From the NCBI GenBank assembly GCA_016462245.1, contig JAEMTR010000040.1:1-6577 (forward strand): DNA of 6,577 bases, read 5' to 3'. Origin of the DNA: Solirubrobacteraceae bacterium. GTDB lineage: Bacteria > Actinomycetota > Thermoleophilia > Solirubrobacterales > Solirubrobacteraceae. This document shows, piece after piece, positions 1 through 5,509 of the stretch (positions are counted from its first letter, which is position 1; each line of letters starts with the position of its first letter). The translations under genes were made by a program, and so were the position numbers. The notes under the pieces were generated by a model that was not told the origin of the DNA, ran no database searches, and saw nothing but the letters and a program-made list of their open reading frames with translations.

Positions 1-434
1 AGATCGACCGACGTCGCGGTGCGGTTTGACGGCAGCAGATACTCGCCTTTGCCGGCCCCGGATGCGATCGGCGCCAGCAGCGCTGGCTGCGTCATCCCGG
101 CTGGCATCGGCTCCTCAGGGCGACAATCGACGTAGCGCTCGCCGATCAGCGACTGTGGGCGGATGCGGCAGAAGGCGTTCTCACGGAAGTCGTGGTAGCT
201 CGGGTTCTCGATATTCAGTACGACTGCTGCTTTGTTGTCGTCGGTTAGGTCAAGCGATTCGATCGCTCCGACGCGAACGCCGGCGATCTTGACGTCCATG
301 CCGGGGATAACGAAGGCCGCGTTGTTGAAGATCGCGCGGACGCGATAAGAGCCGTCATCGCCTGATCCTGTTGCGACCACGACCAGCACAAGGCCAGCGC
401 AGCAGGCGACAAAGATTGCGATTAGCCGCTTCAC
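1..434 (-). CDS. MCE family protein, N-terminal part (3' end outside window)
   Basis: This is the second MCE (MlaD-like) substrate-binding protein of the import operon; 144 residues are visible before the window edge. I place the start at a GTG (434-432), two bases after the previous gene's stop, because a GGGGAG ribosome binding site lies 9 nt upstream and the protein then begins with the expected anchor: Lys-Arg followed by a hydrophobic segment (about residues 4-21). Residues about 29-107 form one MCE domain, recognisable from 'IPGMDVKIAGVRVGAIESL' and 'SLIGERYV'. The family forms hexameric rings that hold or conduct lipids outside the cytoplasmic membrane. Cys89 and Cys104 lie within the domain and may pair. 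The missing C-terminus would be the helical MCE tail. The family call is firm; the substrate is unknown. Confidence 0.88.
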   Translation of the reverse strand, partial: MKRLIAIFVACCAGLVLVVVATGSGDDGSYRVRAIFNNAAFVIPGMDVKIAGVRVGAIESLDLTDDNKAAVVLNIENPSYHDFRENAFCRIRPQSLIGERYVDCRPEEPMPAGMTQPALLAPIASGAGKGEYLLPSNRTATSVD

Positions 435-436
435 CG

Positions 437-1813
437 TTACCAGCTCCCCGGTGGCACGATCGCCGGGTTGCAACCGATAAGCGCGGTTGTCGATGGATAG
501 AGCGGCGCCTGCCATGGTGCGCTGCCGTCAGGCGGCGCCTGCGTTGCGGCGCCAGGGCAGCGGGGCACGATCGTCGGGCCGTTCTGCTCCCAAGCATCGC
601 GGTTGTCGCCAAGATAATCGAGCGACGAGCCGTTGTAGTCAAAGGCGCCGAAGGCTGGCGTCCCGCGGGCGTAGTGGCCATTGGCGTCGTAGTTGGAAGT
701 GCTCTGGCCAAAGTCGCGCAGCAACCCAACCAGCTCCGGCGCGTATGGCCGCGCATAGGAGAGCGTTGGCAACGAATCGTTGATCGCCGTGATCGAAGCA
801 GGGAACGATTTCTGCGCGCCGCTGCTGAGCGCCGGGGCGTTCTGCATCAGCGAAGTGAAGTCGTTGTCGGCGCCCGGCTTGCTGACCGTCAAAGCGAGGT
901 TCGTGAGCGTTGGGTCGGCCTGAGTGAGCAGCGGCTCGAGGTCGGCTAAGAACGGCGCGAGGTTCTTTGTCGCCGGCTTCGATGCGGCGACGAGCTGGTC
1001 AACCGAGCCGAGTGTCGTGCGCAGGTTGACGAAGGTCGTGCTGCCGCGGCGCAGCGTCTGCGGCAGGTACTGGAGCGCTTCGGCCAGCGACTCGTTCTCA
1101 TCCCCGATCGCCCCTAGGCTGATGTTGGCATTGGTGACGAGGTTGGTCAGCGTCGGCCCCTTCGCCGCCAGCGTCCCGACCACCGATGAGGTGCTCTGGA
1201 GCATCTGCTCGAGCGCCGGCTGATCGCTGTTGAGCTTCTCGACTAGGCCGATCGTCGCGTTGAGCGCTGGCGAGAGGTAAGGCAGCCCCTTGCGAGCATC
1301 AACGCCGCGGCCGCGGTACCACGTTCCGAAGCCTTGGATTACCTCGGCAAGCCCCTTCGTCGTATCGGGATCGAGCGTGTTGAAGAGCTGGTCGATGTCG
1401 ACGATCGTTGTCGTCTGATCAACCGGGATCTTCTCGCCCTCAGCGATAAGCGGCGCGTTCTGCGGGCCAGGCGTCAGCGCGATGTAGCGGTTGGCGACGC
1501 CGGAGAGCGAGGTCGCGCGCATGACCGCGGTAGTCCCTTCGTGAAGCGGCGCATAAGGCTCCTCAACCTCGACCGTGACGTTGGCTTGGTTGTTCGTAGT
1601 CAGCTCAATGTTGCTGACCTTGCCGACGCGGCGGCCGCCAACCTGAACATCGTTGTCCTTGACCAGCTGCCCGGCCGTCTCAAAGGTCATCACGTAGGTC
1701 GGGTTCGAACTGCCGCCCAGCAGAACGATTCCCACGAGCACGACGGCAACCGTGGCTAGGAGCAGCGTTACTATGCGAGCCGGCTTCATGCCCGTCCGCC
1801 TGCCGTCATCCAT
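437..1813 (-). CDS. MCE family protein, extracytoplasmic lipid-binding component of an ABC importer
   Basis: This complete 458-residue MCE protein follows the ATPase gene by 21 nt and precedes a second MCE gene by 2 nt. Residues about 13-33 form a single membrane anchor ('IVTLLLATVAVVLVGIVLL'). Residues about 37-116 are the MCE/MlaD domain, with 'VQVGGRRVGKVSNIEL' and 'TSLSGVANRYIAL'. Residues about 135-370 are a long, mostly helical region with repeated spaced Leu/Val, typical of actinobacterial Mce proteins and likely to form the stalk or tunnel. It ends in 'YARPYAPELVGLLRDFGQ'. The last 60 residues are Pro/Gly rich with two cysteines (419 and 448). It should sit outside the membrane and pass hydrophobic substrate to the permease pair. 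Met9 (at 1789) is a possible alternative start; Met1 has AAAGG a short distance upstream. The substrate (sterol, fatty acid or phospholipid) cannot be told. Confidence 0.92.
   Translation of the reverse strand: MDDGRRTGMKPARIVTLLLATVAVVLVGIVLLGGSSNPTYVMTFETAGQLVKDNDVQVGGRRVGKVSNIELTTNNQANVTVEVEEPYAPLHEGTTAVMRATSLSGVANRYIALTPGPQNAPLIAEGEKIPVDQTTTIVDIDQLFNTLDPDTTKGLAEVIQGFGTWYRGRGVDARKGLPYLSPALNATIGLVEKLNSDQPALEQMLQSTSSVVGTLAAKGPTLTNLVTNANISLGAIGDENESLAEALQYLPQTLRRGSTTFVNLRTTLGSVDQLVAASKPATKNLAPFLADLEPLLTQADPTLTNLALTVSKPGADNDFTSLMQNAPALSSGAQKSFPASITAINDSLPTLSYARPYAPELVGLLRDFGQSTSNYDANGHYARGTPAFGAFDYNGSSLDYLGDNRDAWEQNGPTIVPRCPGAATQAPPDGSAPWQAPLYPSTTALIGCNPAIVPPGSW
444..449 (-). promoter_or_regulatory. 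Ribosome binding site that sets the GTG start of the second MCE gene
   Basis: On the minus strand GGGGAG lies 9 nt before the GTG at 434. It sits inside the last codons of the upstream MCE gene, so translation of the two genes is probably coupled. It is the main reason for choosing this non-ATG start. Confidence 0.5.
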
Positions 1814-1834
1814 GTCGGCCAGCCTTTAATCGCG

Positions 1835-2716
1835 CTACTCCATCCCCAGAGGACCTTGGGCGGAGCCGGAGAGGAACTGGCGCACAAAGTCGTTGTCGGA
1901 GTTGAACAGCTCCTCTGCCGGGCCAGCTTCAACGATCCTCCCGCGCCAGAGCACGGCGATGTACTCGGCGACGCGGCGCGCACTCATGATGTCGTGCGTG
2001 ATCACCGTGTAGGCGCCGCCGTTCTCCTCATGGATCTCCTGGATCAGCTCGCAGAGCAGCGCCGTGCGGACCGGGTCGAGCCCCGAGTCGGGCTCGTCGA
2101 AGAGGACGATGTCGGGGTCGAGCACCAAGGCGCGAGCGAATCCGGCGCGCTTGCGCATGCCGCCTGAGAGCTCGTTGGGCATCTTGTCGCCGGCGTCGCT
2201 AAGGCCAACTTCAGCAAGGCGGGCGTTGACGATCCCCATGATCTCCTCCTCGCTCCTGTCGGTGTGCTGGCGCAGCGGGAAGGCGACGTTGTCGAGCAGG
2301 TTCATCGAGCCGAAGAGCGCGCCGTCTTGGAAAAGCACGCCGAACTTCTTGCGCAACTCGAAGAGCTCTTCATCGCGCAGGTTGGGAATCGACTCGCCGT
2401 GGACGAGCACATCACCGTCATCGGGGTAGAGCAGCCCAACCATGTGCTTGATGCAGACCGACTTGCCGGTTCCTGAGGGCCCAAGAATCATCGAGATCTT
2501 GCCTTCTGGCAGACCGAGGTTGAGACCTTTAAGGATCTTGTTGCGGCCGAACGCTTTGTGCACATCGATGAATTCAATCGCGTCTGGCACGCCGGTGGGC
2601 CGGTTCAGGCCGGTGTGCCAGCGGTATTCCTCGACGCCGCCCGGGGCGGCCTCCTGCACGACCTTGACGCGCTCGCTCGGCTCGATTGGCTGATCGTCCT
2701 TCTCTTGCTCCGACAT
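1835..2716 (-). CDS. mlaF: ABC transporter ATPase of the MCE importer (Mkl/MlaF type)
   Basis: This 293-residue nucleotide-binding subunit is complete: Walker A 'GPSGTGKS' (79-86), Q-loop Gln130, signature 'LSGGM' (183-187), Walker B 'IVLFDE' (203-208) with the catalytic Glu, D-loop 'SGLDP', and switch His241. 'LSGGMRKRAGFARAL' with Met after the signature is characteristic of MlaF/Mkl ATPases, which energise lipid transport through YrbE/MlaE permeases. About 45 residues of charged sequence precede the ABC fold (which begins near 'IEFIDVHKAFG'), longer than in E. coli MlaF. The start is fixed by GGAGG 7 nt upstream. The gene lies between the permeases and the MCE genes, so it probably serves this transporter alone, unlike mycobacterial mkl, which is unlinked and shared by several Mce systems. 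Confidence 0.95.
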   Translation of the reverse strand: MSEQEKDDQPIEPSERVKVVQEAAPGGVEEYRWHTGLNRPTGVPDAIEFIDVHKAFGRNKILKGLNLGLPEGKISMILGPSGTGKSVCIKHMVGLLYPDDGDVLVHGESIPNLRDEELFELRKKFGVLFQDGALFGSMNLLDNVAFPLRQHTDRSEEEIMGIVNARLAEVGLSDAGDKMPNELSGGMRKRAGFARALVLDPDIVLFDEPDSGLDPVRTALLCELIQEIHEENGGAYTVITHDIMSARRVAEYIAVLWRGRIVEAGPAEELFNSDNDFVRQFLSGSAQGPLGME

Positions 2717-2719
2717 TGC

Positions 2720-3523
2720 CTAGCCTCCGATTGGTGCTCGCGGATTTTGACCCCAGAAAAGCTGCGTTCCGAGCATCCCGATCAGATGCACAAGCACGAT
2801 GTTGAGGACCATTGATTTTGCCGTTGCCGTCCCCACTCCGACCGGCCCGCCGCTGGCCGTGTAGCCGTAATAACAGCCAACGAGCACGATCACAGTCGCC
2901 ATCGCCATCGCCTTCATGGCGCTGAATAAGAGGTCGGGAGGGTTTTGGAACTGCCAGAAAATAAGCGAATAGCCGCCCTGCGAAACCTCGCCGATCTGAA
3001 TCACGACGGCGAGGTAACTGGCAGCAAAGCCGGCGCCAACTGCGGAGATGTAGAGGAACGGCAAAACCATCCATGCGGCCAGTAGGCGCGTCGCGCAGAG
3101 GAAGGTCATCGAATCGATCCCCATCACCTCGAGCGCGTCGATCTCCTCGGTGATCCGCATCGAGCCGATCTCGGCGACGATTCCGGTGCCGACCTTGGCC
3201 GCCATCATGTAGCCGAAGGCGTAAGGAACAAGCTCGCGCAGGTCGCACCAAGCGGCAAAAACGCCGGCGTAGGCCGGTGAGCCGACCGAGCGGTTGAAGT
3301 AGGCGCCTTCAATCCCGCACTGCAGGCCGATGATGAAGACGAGCCCCCAGATCACGAGCGCCGAGGAGACGATCAGAATCCCCGATTGACGCAAGGCCTC
3401 GCCGAAGAACTTCATCACCTTGAGGCCGACGACCTCGACGACGATTGTGCTGCAGAACTTCGTGATTTCGCCGAACGAGACGAGCAGATCACGTGGGACG
3501 GCGAGCCAGCTATTTGGATTCAT
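2720..3523 (-). CDS. mlaE: MlaE/YrbEB-type permease of the MCE importer
   Basis: This is the second of two paralogous permeases, 267 residues, the usual family size. The MlaE domain spans about residues 45-258. It has hydrophobic segments near 48-67, 98-115, 145-175, 205-220 and 236-257. The family hallmark 'GTGIVAEIGSMRITEEIDAL' at 112-131 is the cytoplasmic coupling stretch that meets the ATPase. A second conserved block, 'GYTASGGPVGVGTATAKSMV' (220-239), is shared in pattern with the neighbouring permease. The start has AAGGGG 11 nt upstream, overlapping the stop codon of the preceding gene; the gap is 15 nt. With the YrbEA-type protein it should form a heterodimeric membrane core, as inferred for mycobacterial YrbEA/YrbEB. 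Calling it 'B' rests on gene order and its block sequences. Confidence 0.93.
   Translation of the reverse strand: MNPNSWLAVPRDLLVSFGEITKFCSTIVVEVVGLKVMKFFGEALRQSGILIVSSALVIWGLVFIIGLQCGIEGAYFNRSVGSPAYAGVFAAWCDLRELVPYAFGYMMAAKVGTGIVAEIGSMRITEEIDALEVMGIDSMTFLCATRLLAAWMVLPFLYISAVGAGFAASYLAVVIQIGEVSQGGYSLIFWQFQNPPDLLFSAMKAMAMATVIVLVGCYYGYTASGGPVGVGTATAKSMVLNIVLVHLIGMLGTQLFWGQNPRAPIGG
2724..2728 (-). promoter_or_regulatory. Strong ribosome binding site for the ATPase gene, inside the upstream permease gene
   Basis: GGAGG on the minus strand is 7 nt before the ATPase ATG and overlaps the two final glycine codons of the YrbEB-type permease. Only 3 nt separate that stop from the ATG. This arrangement favours translational coupling and so balanced amounts of permease and ATPase. 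Confidence 0.7.
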
Positions 3524-3538
3524 CGCTAGCTCAACCCC

Positions 3539-4345
3539 TTAACGGATCACGTTAATTTCGGGGTGGGTAGCGAGCAGCGTCTGCGTGAAGACGTAGTTGA
3601 AGGCGAAGATCCCAAGGAACGAGATCACGACCGCCTGGTTTACGGCGCGCCCGACGCCTGCCGCGCCACCGGACGCAGTCATCCCTTTGTAGCAACAGAC
3701 GATCGCGATGATCGCTCCGTAACAGGTGCATTTGAGGATCGAGCCCCAGAGATCGGTGACCGAAGCGTTCGTGAAAAAAGTTGCCCAGAACGGGCCCAGC
3801 GGAGCGTGGTAGACGAGCGTCGCAAGAATGCCACCGAAGATCCCGAACAGCAGCGCGTAGATATCGAACAGGCCGGTGACCAACATCAGCGCCAAGAAAC
3901 GCGGCACGACAAGGTTTTTAATCGGGTCGACGCCGAGCACCTGAAGCGCGTCGAGCTCCTCGCGGATCTTGCGCGCGCCGAGGTCTGCAGTGATCGCCGT
4001 TCCGGCCACTCCGGCCAGCACAATCGCCGTCACCAGCGGCGCAAATTCGCGGATCGAAGCAAGCACAAAGAAGCCGCCAAGACGGTCCAAAGCACCGAAA
4101 AGAACGAGGAAGTTAGCGGCCTGAAGCCCCGGCGCGCCGTAACCAAAGGCGACCGTCGAGATCAGCAGCGGGAACCAGCAGAGCCGCAGCGCGAAGAGGA
4201 ACTGGAGGATGAATTCGCCGCCGTAAGGGAACGGCGGACGGACGGCGGAGATGATCGTCTTGCCGGTCAGGATGATCATGTCGCCGACCTGTTCAAAGAA
4301 GTCACGGGCTGGGGCGATCGATCGGTCGGCGATGCTACGAGCCAT
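3539..4345 (-). CDS. mlaE: MlaE/YrbEA-type permease of the MCE importer, first gene of the operon
   Basis: This 268-residue integral membrane protein belongs to the MlaE/YrbE permease family. The amphipathic N-terminus (residues 12-35) resembles the interfacial helix of MlaE. Hydrophobic segments fall near 46-68, 76-97, 102-120, 146-178, 208-219 and 237-256. The coupling motif is 'GTAITADLGARKIREELDAL' (115-134) followed by 'QVLGVDP', and a 'TASGGAAGVGRAVNQAVV' block lies at 223-240. The ATG has GGAG 10 nt upstream within a purine-rich run. It is the promoter-proximal gene, followed by the YrbEB-type permease, the ATPase and MCE genes. That is the actinobacterial mce order except that the ATPase is included. 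Family assignment is secure; the direction of transport is taken from mycobacterial Mce systems (import). Confidence 0.93.
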   Translation of the reverse strand: MARSIADRSIAPARDFFEQVGDMIILTGKTIISAVRPPFPYGGEFILQFLFALRLCWFPLLISTVAFGYGAPGLQAANFLVLFGALDRLGGFFVLASIREFAPLVTAIVLAGVAGTAITADLGARKIREELDALQVLGVDPIKNLVVPRFLALMLVTGLFDIYALLFGIFGGILATLVYHAPLGPFWATFFTNASVTDLWGSILKCTCYGAIIAIVCCYKGMTASGGAAGVGRAVNQAVVISFLGIFAFNYVFTQTLLATHPEINVIR

Positions 4346-4400
4346 CTCTCCCCCTCTCCGGTTGACCTGCAGAAAACCGCGCGGCTTACGCAGTTATCTC

Positions 4401-4430
4401 ATCTTACGACAGGCGACGGGGTAGTCGCAA
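4401..4430 (-). promoter_or_regulatory. Predicted promoter of the MCE operon
   Basis: Read on the minus strand, TTGCGA (4430-4425) and TAAGAT (4406-4401) are separated by 18 bp, a fair match to a housekeeping sigma-70-type promoter. Transcription would start near 4394, leaving a leader of about 49 nt before the first permease. The site lies in the 146-bp region (4346-4491) between the divergent MCE operon and lipoprotein gene. I see no convincing plus-strand promoter there, nor a clear riboswitch or terminator. The rest of the gap holds a short palindrome at 4444-4455. The call is from pattern only. Confidence 0.4.
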
Positions 4431-4491
4431 ACAGCTTTCGCCCGATTCGCCAATCCGGCGTCCCAAAGCTCCCCCTCAACGCGGCCTCGCT

Positions 4492-5103
4492 GTGCTAGCG
4501 TCGCCCCTCGTGAGCAGCTCAGCTTCGCCAAAGATCACGCTCGGCTGCGTCGCGGCAGCAGCCCTGCTGGCTGCCTCGATCAGTGGCTGTGGTGGCGGCG
4601 AGCAGCAGGACGCCAACGAGCCGAGCGGCAACTACGAGGTTGCGATCTCGAAGGTCTCATTCCCCCGTAGGCAGGGCCTTGGGGAGACCTCAAAGCTTGT
4701 CATTACGGTCCAAAACACGGGCCAAAGCGAAATCCCTGACATCACGATGACCGTCAACGGCCTCAACTACCGCAGCACCGAGCCCGGCGTTGCCGACCCC
4801 CTCCGGCCGGTCTGGGTAATTAACGCTGGCCCGATCAACGGCACCACCGCATATGTCAATACATGGGCGCTGGGACCGCTTGCAGCCGGCGACGAGCGCA
4901 GCTTCATCTGGTCGCTGAGCGCCACACAGCCGGGCACGCGAACGCTTGAGTACCGCGCCGGCGCAGGCCTCGGCGGTAAAGCTCGGGCCGTAGCTGCGGA
5001 CGGCGGGATCCCCGCCGGAACGCTCGTGGTCAACGTCACGCGACGCCCGCAAGATTCGACCGTCGACCCCGCCACCGGGCAGGTCGTACAGAAGGGTGAG
5101 TAG
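4492..5103 (+). CDS. Predicted secreted lipoprotein with a beta-sandwich-like domain, function unknown
   Basis: The 203-residue product opens with a lipoprotein signal: 'LGCVAAAALLAASISGC' has a hydrophobic core and an 'ISGC' lipobox, so Cys33 should be lipidated and the protein held on the outer face of the membrane. A Gly-rich, acidic linker follows. Residues about 46-185 look like an all-beta, immunoglobulin- or CARDB-like fold, with alternating hydrophobics such as 'SKLVITVQNTGQSEIPDITM' and 'GTRTLEYRAGAGLGG', ending in a polar tail. Two GTG starts are possible (4492 and 4510); neither has a recognisable ribosome binding site, and the second gives a more usual signal length (Cys27). It is divergent from the MCE operon and converges on glnK with a 12-nt gap. 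I do not recognise a named family; a link to lipid import is suggested only by position. Confidence 0.78.
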   Translation: MLASPLVSSSASPKITLGCVAAAALLAASISGCGGGEQQDANEPSGNYEVAISKVSFPRRQGLGETSKLVITVQNTGQSEIPDITMTVNGLNYRSTEPGVADPLRPVWVINAGPINGTTAYVNTWALGPLAAGDERSFIWSLSATQPGTRTLEYRAGAGLGGKARAVAADGGIPAGTLVVNVTRRPQDSTVDPATGQVVQKGE

Positions 5104-5115
5104 TCGGCCAGCCGC

Positions 5116-5487
5116 CTACTTGGCCTCGTCCGCTGCTTCGGGATGAGCCTGCAACACCTCTTCGCCAGACTCGCCGGTCCGCACGCGGTAAGCAGCATCG
5201 ACCGGCATTACGAAGACCTTGCCGTCGCCGACTGCGCCGGTGCGGCCGTGCTTGAGGATCGACTCGACGACAGCTTCGACGTCAGCGTCTGAGACGACGC
5301 AGTTGATCTGCACCTTTGGCCGCAGGTAGTTGGTCAGTTCGGCACCTCGGTAGGTCTCGACAATCCCCTTCTGACGGCCTGACCCTTTTACCTCCAGGAC
5401 CGTCATTGATGGGAAGCCCAGCTCCAATAGCTCCAGTCGGATCGGCTCGAAAGCCTCGTGACGGATGATTGCTTCGATCTTCTTCAT
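5116..5487 (-). CDS. glnK: P-II nitrogen regulatory protein (GlnK/GlnB family) with Leu at the usual Tyr51 site
   Basis: P-II proteins are small trimers that sense ATP/ADP and 2-oxoglutarate; linked to amt, they usually bind and block the ammonium channel. This one is 123 residues, slightly longer than the usual 112 because of an acidic, Ala-rich tail. It starts 'MKKIEAIIRHEAF' as E. coli GlnB does. Ligand residues are kept: 'GRQKG' with Gln39, Lys58, the P-II C-terminal signature 'TGAVGDGKVFV' (83-93) with Lys90, and Arg101/Arg103. The T-loop reads 'YRGAELTNYLRPK': Tyr46 is present but position 51, the uridylylation or adenylylation tyrosine, is Leu; a Tyr sits at 54. The ATG is chosen by AGGAG 8 nt upstream and by family alignment; a longer open frame running back to 5631 lies over amt and is not P-II-like. 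It follows amt by 22 nt. Confidence 0.95.
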   Translation of the reverse strand: MKKIEAIIRHEAFEPIRLELLELGFPSMTVLEVKGSGRQKGIVETYRGAELTNYLRPKVQINCVVSDADVEAVVESILKHGRTGAVGDGKVFVMPVDAAYRVRTGESGEEVLQAHPEAADEAK

Positions 5488-5495
5488 TACGCAAG

Positions 5496-5500
5496 CTCCT
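5496..5500 (-). promoter_or_regulatory. Ribosome binding site that fixes the glnK start
   Basis: AGGAG on the minus strand lies 8 nt before the ATG at 5487, in the 22-nt gap after the amt stop. Its strength and spacing exclude the longer in-frame start inside amt. Confidence 0.7.
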
Positions 5501-5509
5501 TTTAGCTGC

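Noticed and set aside
371..949. 192-codon plus-strand open frame opposite the MCE gene
   Set aside because: Arg/Ala-rich shadow of the real minus-strand gene, without a family motif.
2574..3251. 225-codon minus-strand frame overlapping the permease and ATPase genes in another frame
   Set aside because: Arg/Gly-rich low-complexity product; both overlapped genes have complete conserved motifs in their own frames.
4362..4391. TTGACC with a nearby TTACGC as a plus-strand promoter for the lipoprotein
   Set aside because: The -10 match is poor and the leader would be about 95 nt; not enough to call.
3563..4498. 311-codon plus-strand open frame opposite the YrbEA-type permease
   Set aside because: It is antisense to a clear membrane-protein gene, very rich in charged residues, matches no family I know, and its openness is expected in high-GC codon-biased DNA.
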